64,000 bases of DNA from Ruminococcus sp. (GTDB taxonomy: Bacteria > Bacillota > Clostridia > Oscillospirales > Ruminococcaceae), in contig NZ_JAFUAG010000027.1 in NCBI RefSeq assembly GCF_017464355.1, positions 1 through 64,000 on the forward strand. Direction: 5' to 3'. Positions 16,175 through 24,752 of this stretch are shown piece by piece. The translations under genes were made by a program, and so were the position numbers. How positions within the stretch are numbered: position 1 is the stretch's first letter; each line of letters starts with the position of its first letter. Under the pieces are notes generated by a model. The model had not been told where the DNA came from. It ran no database searches and was given only the letters and a program-made list of their open reading frames with translations.

Positions 16175-16201
16175 TGCCCCTGCAGCAGCGGGGGCATTTT
16201 T
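16175..16201 (+). terminator. Terminator after second VanY gene
   Basis: TGCCCC (16175-16180) pairs with GGGGCA (16191-16196), with additional inner pairs, followed by TTTTT. Confidence 0.8.
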
Positions 16202-16214
16202 GCAGGTGGAAATA

Positions 16215-16689
16215 ATGAGAGATAAGTTTACATATCACAGCAGCTGGCGGTCTGGCGGGGGGCTGGCTAATACCGAACATACTGTGTGTTTACGGGGTGA
16301 ATATAGTTATATGCTTCATCATAGGGACGGTGATGATACTGTCGCTGGCATACCTGACCTTTCTACTGGCTAATGTGCCCTGTGAATATTCCGCCGATGA
16401 CAGACAGGTGAAATTCAGGGTACACAGGAAAGAAACGGTCATACCCTATGAGAGGATAACAGAGGTGCAGTTTTTTGTGGCGGAGCGAAGGTCACTGAGC
16501 AGGCAGTATAGCCAAAGAGGGATCTATCCCGAGGAACACCTGCGCTTTATCTGCTCAGACGGGGCCTATGAGTTCAGAAATGCCCTGCCTGTTCAGCACG
16601 AGGGTGCCGACCCCATGGCGGAGAGCAAATTCATGGGGCTGAACACATTCATTCTTTCAAGACATTCTGTTCTGGTCAGGGGAAAGTGA
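16215..16689 (+). pseudogene. First of three tandem membrane proteins, frameshifted at a G6 tract
   Basis: The ATG at 16215 has an AGGTGG site and begins MRDKFTYHS, matching the start of the next paralogue (MRRKFNFKS). The frame is lost about 14 codons in. The membrane segment (WLIPNILCVYGVNIVICFIIG), the second helix and the beta domain (NVPCEYSADDRQVKF...VIPYERITEVQF) continue in the +1 frame. Removing one G from the run of six at 16257-16262 gives an intact protein of 157 aa, exactly the length of the third paralogue. It could be a true pseudogene, a slippage/phase-variable gene or a sequencing error. A shorter product from the GTG at 16297 is the alternative. Confidence 0.75.
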
Positions 16690-16690
16690 T

Positions 16691-17197
16691 ATGAGGAGAA
16701 AATTCAATTTCAAAAGCCGCTTTCGCTGGGTGGCAGCGATCCTGGGACCCGCTATCATCGTGGCGGGAACGTATCCGGGTGCTATGCTTGCGTTAGCTGC
16801 TGGAAAGTCCTCTCTTATGGCTTTGTTCATAATACTCTCGCTCATTCCCGCCCTGGGGCTGACAGTGCTTCTGGACAGAGTGCCAAGCTCTTTTTCGGCG
16901 GAAGAAAACTCTGTGACTTTCGTGATATTCTTCCGCAAAAGGGTCATACCCTATGAGGATATCGAGGATATAGAGGTCGGCCACGAATACGTTGACCCTC
17001 TCTCCCAGCGTGAGCGCCCCTATTACCGTGAGGATATAAAATTCATAACAAAAGCGGGGGACATTTGCTACAGCCGCCGAATGAACATAGATATGTATGC
17101 CACCGCCGACGACCCCGAAAGCCTGAAAGCCCAGATCGAAGACGGTGACTTCAACAAGCTGAGAAGGTTCATTCTTGCACGCAAAGCAGGCCGCTGA
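16691..17197 (+). CDS. Second tandem small membrane protein, PH-like beta domain
   Basis: 168 aa. Two hydrophobic segments (about 12-35 and 42-60) are followed by a cytoplasmic beta-rich domain starting VPSSFSAEENSVTFV and containing VIPYEDIEDIEVGHEY. This alternation resembles bacterial PH-like domains (inference). It is paralogous to the genes on either side; the C-terminus of all three reads like FNKLRRFILARK. It starts 2 nt after the preceding gene's stop. No enzymatic motif is seen. Confidence 0.65.
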   Translation: MRRKFNFKSRFRWVAAILGPAIIVAGTYPGAMLALAAGKSSLMALFIILSLIPALGLTVLLDRVPSSFSAEENSVTFVIFFRKRVIPYEDIEDIEVGHEYVDPLSQRERPYYREDIKFITKAGDICYSRRMNIDMYATADDPESLKAQIEDGDFNKLRRFILARKAGR

Positions 17198-17208
17198 GGA
17201 GGAGAGGT

Positions 17209-17682
17209 ATGCAGGGAAAATTCAGACGAGGTTCCACAATGGGTGTCGTGCTTGCGGCATTTCTTACGCCCATTGCGGCGGAAGCGGTAAAGTTTATGGC
17301 CGATGAAAACAGCAGTTATTTTCCGCTGATATATGTGATAGTTGCACTGGGCATTACAGCGATCATCTTTTTTGGCGGAAATATACCATGTTCTTTTTCA
17401 GCAGATAACAGCAGGGTCATCATGAAAGTCTGGTGTTTCAGAAAAGTCATTGAGTATGAAGATATCGAGGATATAGAAGTGACCCATGAATATATATCAG
17501 ACAGGCGATCTTATTACCGTGAGTACATATCGTTCTGCACGAAGAAAGGATATCACAGCTGGTGGCGGATAATGGATATCGACCTGACAGTTACCGTTTC
17601 CGACAGGACATATATTCAAAGACAGCTTGATGACGGCGATTTTGTAAAGCTGAGAAATTATATCCTCGCCCGCAAAGCTTGA
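17209..17682 (+). CDS. Third tandem small membrane protein, PH-like beta domain
   Basis: 157 aa. It has the same architecture as its two upstream paralogues: two transmembrane helices (about 10-28 and 38-58), then IPCSFSADNSRVIMKV and VIEYEDIEDIEVTHEY, ending VKLRNYILARKA. A GGAGAGG site precedes the ATG. The three-gene array probably arose by tandem duplication. The function is unknown. Confidence 0.65.
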   Translation: MQGKFRRGSTMGVVLAAFLTPIAAEAVKFMADENSSYFPLIYVIVALGITAIIFFGGNIPCSFSADNSRVIMKVWCFRKVIEYEDIEDIEVTHEYISDRRSYYREYISFCTKKGYHSWWRIMDIDLTVTVSDRTYIQRQLDDGDFVKLRNYILARKA

Positions 17683-17805
17683 CCCGATTTTTTATTGAGC
17701 GTTCACGCAGTATACACATTTGCGGGTTATGATAAACAGTGGGAAATTGCTCCGTTCTCTGCATAAGGGGGACGGTCATCACATAAAGAACAAGGAGCTG
17801 AAAAT

Positions 17806-18480
17806 ATGGCAAAGATACTTATAGTTGACGATGAAGCTAAGATAAGAATGATAATCAAGGAGTATGCCGAGTTCGAGGGCTACGAAACAGCCGAGGCCGA
17901 GGACGGCATGGAAGCTGTGGAAATGGTCAAGAAGGACGACTACGATATCATCATCATGGACATAATGATGCCCAGACTTGACGGCTATTCTGCCTGCAAG
18001 GAGATACAGAAGATAAAGAAAGTGCCTGTTATCATGCTTTCTGCCCGCGGCGAGGAGTATGACAAGCTGTTCGGCTTTGAGATAGGCATTGATGACTATA
18101 TGGTAAAGCCTTTCTCGCCCAAGGAGCTTATGGCGAGGATAAGGGCTGTGCTGAACCGCGCCAAGGCTTCCCAGAAGACCGAGGATATAATCCGCTATCA
18201 GGGACTGGAGATAAACTTCACCGCAAGGGAAGTGAAGATAGACGGCGAAAAGGTCAGCATGACCCCCAAGGAGTATGACCTGCTGTTCTACCTGGTGAGG
18301 AACATGAACATCGCCCTTTCCAGAGAAAAGCTGCTGGAAGAGGTATGGGGATTTGATTTCTACGGCGATGACAGAACTATCGACACCCACATAAAAATGC
18401 TGAGAAATTCTCTGGGACCCTACCGCAACCTTATCGTCACATTGAGAGGAATGGGATATAAGTTTGAAAAGATCCAGTAA
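17806..18480 (+). CDS. OmpR-family response regulator
   Basis: 224 aa. Receiver domain with DD (8-9), the phosphoacceptor Asp52 in IIIMDIMMP and Lys101 in YMVKPF. The C-terminal winged helix (MTPKEYDLLFYLVRN...REKLLEEVWGFDF...DRTIDTHIKMLR...GMGYKFE) is DNA-binding. It is paired with the sensor kinase that overlaps its end. Regulated genes cannot be inferred; the downstream LRR/dockerin exoprotein gene has its own promoter. Confidence 0.95.
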   Translation: MAKILIVDDEAKIRMIIKEYAEFEGYETAEAEDGMEAVEMVKKDDYDIIIMDIMMPRLDGYSACKEIQKIKKVPVIMLSARGEEYDKLFGFEIGIDDYMVKPFSPKELMARIRAVLNRAKASQKTEDIIRYQGLEINFTAREVKIDGEKVSMTPKEYDLLFYLVRNMNIALSREKLLEEVWGFDFYGDDRTIDTHIKMLRNSLGPYRNLIVTLRGMGYKFEKIQ

Positions 18481-19936
18481 GTCACGCAAAAGCCCGATAC
18501 AGCTGGTAAGGGATACCCTTAAAGGCAAGCGTGGCATAAACACCTATGTCTGGATGTACTGTATGCTGTTCGTTATACTTGTGCTGGTGACTATCTGGCT
18601 GCTGCAGTATGTGTGTCTGTCAAACTACTACCGTTCCGCCAAGATAAGCAGCATAAGCCAGGAGGCCAACCGTATCATTCAGGCCTACGGCACCCCCGAA
18701 CAGGGACATACCAACCGCACTATCGCCTATGAGAACAGTATGTGCATAGTCATCACCGATGAGGACGGCAACCCGCTGACCTCGGAGAATAATCTGGGCT
18801 CTTATTCGCGGCTGTATGATGATATCGAGAACAACTACTCCATGTACATCTACAAGCTGAAAAATGAGCTGATGAAAGCCTCGGATAACTGCTACACCGT
18901 TACCTTTGAGAACGATGAGCTTGACGCCAAGGAGATCATCTACTGTGCCAAGATATATGTGGACGAAGCCCCTGAGCAGGCCTACCTGTTCATCGAATGC
19001 ACTATTGAGCCTATAGATTCCACTGTAAAGATAATCAGGGAACAGCTTATATTCGTGACCATAATCCTCTTTGAGCTGGCAGTGATAATCTCGGTGTTCA
19101 TATCCACCAGGGTCGCAAGGCCTATCGCAAAGCTTACCAAAACTGCCAGGCGCTTCGGTGAGGGTGATTTTAATGTGAAGTTCGAGGGTCAGGGCTACCG
19201 TGAGGCCGAGCAGCTGGCCAAGGTGCTGAATGATGCCGTGAACGATGTGCGCAAGGTAAGCGACCTGAGAAAAGACCTCATAGGCAACGTTTCCCATGAC
19301 CTGCGCACACCTCTTACCATGGTAAAGGCCTACGCTGAGATGATAAGGGACCTTTCGGGGGACAACCCTGTAAAGCGCAACGAGCATATACAGGTCATCA
19401 TCGATGAAGCGGACAGGCTCTCAAATCTGGTAAACAACCTGCTGGAGCTTTCAAAGCTTGAAAGCGGGAATATGGAGCTTGACCTGAAAAAGTTCTCCAT
19501 AGGCGAAAAGATAGAGGACTGCATGACCCGATATCAGCTGGTAATAGAGCAGAACGGTTATGATATGAAGTTCGAGCCTGATGAGGACAGGGAAGTCACT
19601 GCTGACCCCGACAAGCTGGATCAGGTCATATACAACTTTATAAACAACGCTATCAATTATACGGGTGACAATAAGGTCATTCGCATAAAGCAGATAAACA
19701 CCGAAAAAGCTGTGCGCATAGAAGTCACCGACAACGGCAAGGGCATATCCAAGGAACTGCTGCCAAAGGTCTTCGACAGATATTACCGTGATGCAAAGGT
19801 TAAGCGGGACGTTGTCGGAACGGGGCTGGGTCTGGCTATATGCAAGGAGATACTTAAGTGCCACAATTTCCCTTTCGGCGTCAGGTCGGAGGAGGGCAAG
19901 GGTTCCACATTCTGGTTTGAGATACCCTGCGAATAG
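18464..19936 (+). CDS. Sensor histidine kinase
   Basis: 490 aa from a TTG start at 18464 overlapping the response regulator by 17 bp; no later start precedes the first membrane helix. Two transmembrane helices (about 28-52 and 192-214) flank an extracytoplasmic sensor of about 140 residues. A HAMP linker, an H-box (NVSHDLRTPLTMVKAYAEM, His278), N-box (YNFINNAINYT), and G boxes (VTDNGKGIS, GTGLGLAICKEIL) follow. It has classical EnvZ/PhoR-type architecture. The ligand is unknown. Confidence 0.93.
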   Translation: MKRSSKSRKSPIQLVRDTLKGKRGINTYVWMYCMLFVILVLVTIWLLQYVCLSNYYRSAKISSISQEANRIIQAYGTPEQGHTNRTIAYENSMCIVITDEDGNPLTSENNLGSYSRLYDDIENNYSMYIYKLKNELMKASDNCYTVTFENDELDAKEIIYCAKIYVDEAPEQAYLFIECTIEPIDSTVKIIREQLIFVTIILFELAVIISVFISTRVARPIAKLTKTARRFGEGDFNVKFEGQGYREAEQLAKVLNDAVNDVRKVSDLRKDLIGNVSHDLRTPLTMVKAYAEMIRDLSGDNPVKRNEHIQVIIDEADRLSNLVNNLLELSKLESGNMELDLKKFSIGEKIEDCMTRYQLVIEQNGYDMKFEPDEDREVTADPDKLDQVIYNFINNAINYTGDNKVIRIKQINTEKAVRIEVTDNGKGISKELLPKVFDRYYRDAKVKRDVVGTGLGLAICKEILKCHNFPFGVRSEEGKGSTFWFEIPCE

Positions 19937-19942
19937 CGGCGC

Positions 19943-19971
19943 TTGACATCGAGCAGTTTTTATGGTATATT
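19943..19971 (+). promoter_or_regulatory. Promoter of LRR/dockerin exoprotein gene
   Basis: TTGACA (19943-19948), 17 bp, TATATT (19966-19971). It gives a leader of about 160 nt. Confidence 0.8.
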
Positions 19972-20079
19972 ATCTGTAGAGTTATCGTTACTCGTTTTAC
20001 ACAATTTACAGTTAATTAATTAAATATCACACGCTTGGCCTGAAACAGAAACAGACAGGCAGTATTAAAAAGAAAGATA

Positions 20080-20118
20080 CGGGCGTACTTCATGGGGGCT
20101 TCCTTTGGGGTATGCCCG
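20080..20118 (+). promoter_or_regulatory. Leader hairpin upstream of LRR/dockerin gene
   Basis: CGGGCGTAC (20080-20088) pairs with GTATGCCCG (20110-20118) with one wobble. It lies 10 nt upstream of the GGAGG ribosome site at about 20130. There is no T run, so it is more likely a structured leader element or translational control site than a terminator. I do not recognise a known riboswitch class. Confidence 0.4.
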
Positions 20119-20140
20119 AATTTATTTATGGAGGAATAAT

Positions 20141-22216
20141 ATGAAAAATTCATCAAAACGCACTGCGGCATTTCTGGCCGCTTTGATGACAGTGCTGCCC
20201 CTTATGGGCGAAGGCACGGGCTGGCAGCTAAAGGCTTCTGCGGAGGCTATGCCCTTTCACGAATTTGAGATAAACGAGGAAAATTTCCCCGACCCGAATT
20301 TCAGGGCTGTTATGGAAGAAAGCGGCTTCGACAAGGACGGCAACGGTATCATCGACTACGATGAGAACCTTGAACTGAGGAACATCTGGTGTGTGGACAA
20401 GGGGATAAAGTCCCTGAAAGGCATGGAACTCTGCACCGAGCTGCGGGGGCTGTACTGCATGGATAACCAGATAGAGGAGATAGATATCAGCAATAACCAG
20501 CTGATGACAGGGCTGTGGTGCTCAAACAATCCTCTTAACGGCCTTGACCTTACGCAGAACCCCGCACTTGAATGGGTGTACTGCTTTGAATGCGGGCTGA
20601 CAGAGCTGGACGTTTCACAAAACACGAAAATGTCCTACATCGAATGCAACACCAACCCCATAACCGAGCTTGATGTTTCGCATAACCCCGAGCTTGAACA
20701 CCTGACCTGCGGCTCCTGCGAGCTTACCGAGCTTGATGTGACCAACAACCCCAAGCTTGCACACCTTGACGCTTTCAGGAACCATTTTACAGAACTGGAC
20801 GTTACCCACAACCCGCTTATGAAGCGCCTTGATATATGGGACAACCATGAGCTTGGCAGCATAGATATCAGCCGAAACCCCGGGCTTCAGTATTACAACT
20901 GCTCCAACAACGGGGTAAAGACCATAGATGTCAGCCATAACCCCGAACTGCAGAAGCTCAGCTGTGCCTATAATCAGATAGAGGAGCTGGACCTTTCAAA
21001 CAACCCGAAGCTCATCTACCTTGACTGCGCTGTCAATCAGCTGAATGAGCTTGACCTTTCAAAGAACCCACACATATATTTCCTTCAGGCTTTCACCAAC
21101 CCTTTCACCACAATTGATATCGGTGACGACCCTTACCTTGTGAAGACCTATAACGAGGGTGTCAAGCAGGCGGAATACGATGTCTGTCAGGGACATTCCT
21201 GGACCATAGACTACGGCGGAGATGACTCCACAGGCGGGGACAGCATTTTCTTCTTCTGCGTTGATGACGCTGTAACTGTCAACACCCAGCCCAGCGGCAA
21301 TGCCCCTGCCATTGAATATCCCGAGGACGATGTGCCCTACAGTGAAGACCTCATCACCCGTGAACAGGCGGTGCAGACCCTTTACGAAATGGCTGGCAGG
21401 CCCGATGTCAGCGGCCTGACCTCACGCTTTACCGATGTGGAGGAGGGTGCCTGGTACTATGATGCACTGCTCTGGGGGGAGGCTAACAGCATATGCGTGG
21501 GCTACCCTCACCGTTCTCTGGATACCTTCGGGGTGGGCAAGTGCCTCAGCCGACAGGACGCTGTACTCATGCTCATGAGATATTCCGAGGCCGTAGGATA
21601 CGAGCGTGCTATCGACTTTGGCAGAAGCGATGAGTACATGGACTATTACGATGTGGACTACGACCACTGGGAGGCTGTCTGCTGGAGCGCCACATGGCAT
21701 ATAATGGAAGGCAAGGGCGAGCCCGATGCACCCAAGACCGAGCAGAGGATAGCTCCCTATGACAAGGCCACCCGCGAGGAATTCCAGACCATGCTGGATA
21801 ACCTCATGGAGGTAAACGAAACAGGTGTGTCTGCTGTGATAGCCGAGATCCCCGAGGACAGCAAGCCCGCAGACAAGCCTGCCGACAGACCCTCAGACGA
21901 CCCTGCCGATGAGCCTGTGGATAAGTCCGATGACAAGCACGACGACCCCGCAGATGTTCACGATGACAAGCCCGATGACAAGCCAGCAGACGAGCCTGCA
22001 GAGGGCGGAGAAACAGACTTCGTTTTGGGCGATGTAAATTTCGACGGCGATATCAATGTCACCGACCTGACCCTTACCGCCGCCCATGTTAAGAGCATAA
22101 GACCCCTTTCCGAAAGATCACAGCTGCCCGCAGATGTAAACAAAGACGGGGATATAAACGTCACCGACCTGGCAAAGCTGGCGGCTCATGTAAAGGGGAT
22201 AAGAGCCCTGGGATAG
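20141..22216 (+). CDS. Secreted leucine-rich repeat - SLH-like - dockerin protein
   Basis: The start at 20141 follows GGAGG; the product is 691 aa. In order: a signal peptide (to about 37); an N-terminal cap with an EF-hand-like loop (DKDGNGIIDYDE); about twelve LRRs of roughly 21 residues (pattern ELDVSHNPxLxxLxC) from about 85 to 345; a connecting region; two S-layer-homology-like segments (ITREQAVQTLYEMAG...FTDVEEGAWYYDALLWG, then CLSRQDAVLMLMRY) from about 400 to 560; a Pro/Asp/Lys linker; and a C-terminal dockerin pair (GDVNFDGDINVTD, DVNKDGDINVTD), each ending VK(S/G)IR. It should be exported and bound to a cohesin. The LRR face suggests binding to a protein or host ligand rather than catalysis. 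Confidence 0.88.
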   Translation: MKNSSKRTAAFLAALMTVLPLMGEGTGWQLKASAEAMPFHEFEINEENFPDPNFRAVMEESGFDKDGNGIIDYDENLELRNIWCVDKGIKSLKGMELCTELRGLYCMDNQIEEIDISNNQLMTGLWCSNNPLNGLDLTQNPALEWVYCFECGLTELDVSQNTKMSYIECNTNPITELDVSHNPELEHLTCGSCELTELDVTNNPKLAHLDAFRNHFTELDVTHNPLMKRLDIWDNHELGSIDISRNPGLQYYNCSNNGVKTIDVSHNPELQKLSCAYNQIEELDLSNNPKLIYLDCAVNQLNELDLSKNPHIYFLQAFTNPFTTIDIGDDPYLVKTYNEGVKQAEYDVCQGHSWTIDYGGDDSTGGDSIFFFCVDDAVTVNTQPSGNAPAIEYPEDDVPYSEDLITREQAVQTLYEMAGRPDVSGLTSRFTDVEEGAWYYDALLWGEANSICVGYPHRSLDTFGVGKCLSRQDAVLMLMRYSEAVGYERAIDFGRSDEYMDYYDVDYDHWEAVCWSATWHIMEGKGEPDAPKTEQRIAPYDKATREEFQTMLDNLMEVNETGVSAVIAEIPEDSKPADKPADRPSDDPADEPVDKSDDKHDDPADVHDDKPDDKPADEPAEGGETDFVLGDVNFDGDINVTDLTLTAAHVKSIRPLSERSQLPADVNKDGDINVTDLAKLAAHVKGIRALG

Positions 22217-22228
22217 GAGAGCAGTATT

Positions 22229-22702
22229 ATGAAAAAGACAGTATCTTTCCTGGTTATAGGCGCAGTTACTGCGGCTGCGGGATATGGCCTGAACCTGCTT
22301 ATGTACAGGCAATTCCGAAGCTTGTTCATGAAAACGCGAATGGAGTTCCCCGATGTGCTGATAACCCTGTTCGGCGGCGGCCTGAGCATAATACTGGTGG
22401 AGCTGCTGGCAGCCCTGATAATAAGTAAGACCATGCCCACAGTGAACTGCCGCGGCGGCCTTAACCTTGGGGCAGCCATACACGGCCTGCTGCCCTGGGT
22501 GAATGATATCGGGCATGAGGTGCTGCGTGACATCTGGCCTTTCCATGGCCCCGATATGTACTCCTATCTATCGAGCCTGCCCTTTGTACTTTTTACGTCG
22601 GTGGGTGCGGTCGTATGTATCGTGATAAACGAGAAACGTGCAGGCAGGACACAGCTCAGGCAGAACAGTGCCCCCGAGGGTGGACAGCGCTATATCCCAT
22701 AA
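22229..22702 (+). CDS. Hypothetical membrane protein
   Basis: 157 aa, with AGGAG 8-9 nt before the ATG. Three hydrophobic segments are predicted (about 5-24, 45-68 and 112-132). No motif is recognised. It lies 12 nt after the LRR/dockerin gene and 17 nt before the next hypothetical gene, so all three may be one transcript. Confidence 0.6.
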   Translation: MKKTVSFLVIGAVTAAAGYGLNLLMYRQFRSLFMKTRMEFPDVLITLFGGGLSIILVELLAALIISKTMPTVNCRGGLNLGAAIHGLLPWVNDIGHEVLRDIWPFHGPDMYSYLSSLPFVLFTSVGAVVCIVINEKRAGRTQLRQNSAPEGGQRYIP

Positions 22703-22719
22703 CTGAAAGGAGATGTACA

Positions 22720-23349
22720 ATGGGCTATCAACTCTATATAGAGGCCAGGATAAAGGAGCGAGCCAGCGGCAAAGTTGTAAGTTTACATAATAAAAAAGAC
22801 CCCTGTGATGAATGGCTGACTATCGGCTGGACCTGCGGCCGGGACGCTTATCCTATGACAGAAGCCCTGGTGGAGGTCATAAACAGGTACAGCGACAGAC
22901 AATACGACTTGGAGCAGGACCACGAGATATATTTTCCGCAGAAAGCCCTGCGGGAGATGTGCAGCTGTATACTGAGCCACGCTTGTTTTCCCGAGAGTGG
23001 CCGTTATACCAGATCTCCCGAGCATTTTTGGTATGAGAAGAACCGTGGGGGCAAAAACAATATCACCTATATCGAAAAGACCGAGGACGACTTTGTAGAT
23101 TGGGACGATATGCAGGGACAGGAGATGAATTCGCTCACTATGGGAAATTCACTGCTGGAGCTTATCTGGTTTCTGGAAAAGGTGCATTACGAGAACGAGT
23201 ATTACAGCCTGAAAGAGTATACAGGCTTTGGCATAAGCGATGAAAGGGGAACGCAGGACTTCTTCGAGAGCCATATACTTGATGAGTACCTTGAAGCCTT
23301 CAAGGCAGACCCAAATGCCTTTGAATGGGAGTTCTGCTTGTCTTCATAA
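22720..23349 (+). CDS. Hypothetical soluble protein
   Basis: The start at 22720 follows AAAGGAGATGT. 209 aa, no signal peptide or membrane helix, rich in acidic and aromatic residues (YIEKTEDDFVDWDDMQ). No family recognised. Small acidic proteins of this kind are common among polymorphic-toxin immunity proteins, but nothing specific supports that here. Confidence 0.6.
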   Translation: MGYQLYIEARIKERASGKVVSLHNKKDPCDEWLTIGWTCGRDAYPMTEALVEVINRYSDRQYDLEQDHEIYFPQKALREMCSCILSHACFPESGRYTRSPEHFWYEKNRGGKNNITYIEKTEDDFVDWDDMQGQEMNSLTMGNSLLELIWFLEKVHYENEYYSLKEYTGFGISDERGTQDFFESHILDEYLEAFKADPNAFEWEFCLSS

Positions 23350-23355
23350 AAAAAC

Positions 23356-23376
23356 GGTCCCTGCGTTATCCGCAGG
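23356..23376. terminator. Bidirectional terminator
   Basis: GTCCCTGCG and CGCAGGGAC separated by a short loop, with A and T runs on either side; between convergent genes ending at 23349 and 23396. Confidence 0.8.
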
Positions 23377-23395
23377 GACTGTCCTTTATATAAAT

Positions 23396-23611
23396 TTACT
23401 TCCGTTTTTTGCAGACGAGAACTGCACAGCCCGCCAGCGCCACACTGACAGTGCCAAGGGTAACGGCACCTGTGTTCGGGTTGGTTTCCTGTGAGACCGC
23501 TGCTTTTTCACCGCTGACATCTGAGCTGTCAGCGCTTTCTGCCCATGCAGGCGCGGCGCCTGCACAAAGAAGCAGGGCAGTACAGAGCAAAGCTGTTAAA
23601 CGTTTTTTCAT
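23396..23611 (-). CDS. Small NPNTG-anchored cell-wall peptide
   Basis: The ATG at 23611 is used (AGGAG 11 nt upstream). The product is 71 aa: a signal peptide (KRLTALLCTALLLCAGAAPAWAE), about 20 Ser/Glu/Ala residues, then NPNTG, a hydrophobic stretch (VTLGTVSVALAGCAVLV) and a basic CKKRK tail. This is a complete sortase substrate layout with almost no cargo. The displayed segment is too short to fold, so it may be a surface charge element, a sortase pathway remnant or a precursor of a released peptide. A related remnant is at 42669. Confidence 0.65.
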   Translation of the reverse strand: MKKRLTALLCTALLLCAGAAPAWAESADSSDVSGEKAAVSQETNPNTGAVTLGTVSVALAGCAVLVCKKRK

Positions 23612-23824
23612 TCTGCACCACACTCCTTTTCAAACTATGGGCATACTTCACCCATTTGACCACTCTATCTTATATCACTATTTTATCACATACTCATCAC
23701 AAATTCAAGCGGCATATTAAACAAATCTTATAGTTTCATTTAGTTATAAATTACAATTAAATGCCCAATTAAAAACGAAACTCCCGAAAGCCTGAGCTGA
23801 GCACTTTCGGGAGCTGTATTATTT

Positions 23825-24737
23825 TCAGAAACCCTCTTTCCAGCGGCGGATATCCTGCTTCTTGAAATTAAAGGCGCCTATGCTGAAGTTTTCCTGCTTT
23901 AACCTTTCTTCGGTGAACCAGGGGGTCACTTCACCGCCGTCCACATCTGCCACTATATGGAAGCATACTGCGGGGATAAAGCTTTGCCCTATAAGGTAGA
24001 CCTTCTCGCCCTTGTCATTCACAGCCGTGTCAACTATCATGACAACGTGCTGGTCATTGCAGATGAAGTCACCCGTGCGCAGTTCCTCAGGGGCTATGGT
24101 CTCAGACTCTTTCTGCAGGGAAAGAGTGCCTGCGTAGTTCATTACCTCTTTCAGGTAATTGCGGTACTGCTGTTCGCTGTCGTCGGGGAGGGCTGCGGGT
24201 ATCTCACAGGAAAAATCCCCCAGCACCAGCATTCTCCTGCCCTTGCGCCATCGCTGATAATCGCATTCATCGCCGTTGGAGAACTGAAAAGATATCTTGT
24301 CGAACTGTCCGTTTTCGTAATAGTAGTCGCTGTAAAGCCTGATTATGCTGTCAGCGCACTGCTGATAGCCTTCGTCCCCACACGCTTATGTCAAACACCG
24401 CCGCAGCGTAGGCTGAGTCCATGCTGGTGCCGTCGTAAACGGGCAGCTTTGTCCCCGCAGGGAACAGGGGATATCCCCTCAGGTATTCCGCGAAGCTGCC
24501 TGCCTCTGCCGCCGCACGGCTGTAGCCCTCGGGCGGGATAAATCTTGTTTCCACTGTCATGCCTGCGGGGTCGGTGCCGTCAAGTTCAGCATACCTGCCC
24601 CCTTGCTCGACCTTAAGTTCGGCAGCTTTCCAGGTGGGGTTCACACGAAGGTATACTGCCGCGAGCCCACCTATAAGCAGCAGGACTATAAGTATACCGG
24701 CCACAAGTCTGCCGCGCTTTTTCTTGTTATTGCCCAT
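23825..24737 (-). pseudogene. DUF4846-family protein, frameshifted
   Basis: The gene starts at 24737 (AAGGAG upstream) with a basic N-terminus and a membrane anchor (GILIVLLLIGGLAAVYL). The first frame ends after FDISVWGRRLSAVR. Deleting one base near 24380 (the A in CCCCACAC on the plus strand) restores a continuous 303-aa reading through GDEGYQQCADSIIRLYSDYYYE, FQFSNGDECDYQRWRKG and NYLKEVMNYAGTLSLQKE to the stop at 23825. The pattern GTSM...DISVGxxGYQQCADxxIRLY...AGTLSL fits my recollection of DUF4846, a family of unknown function. A real inactivation and a sequencing error cannot be told apart here. It lies 15 nt downstream of the Imm7-like gene. Confidence 0.72.
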
Positions 24738-24752
24738 AGTTATCTCCTTAAG

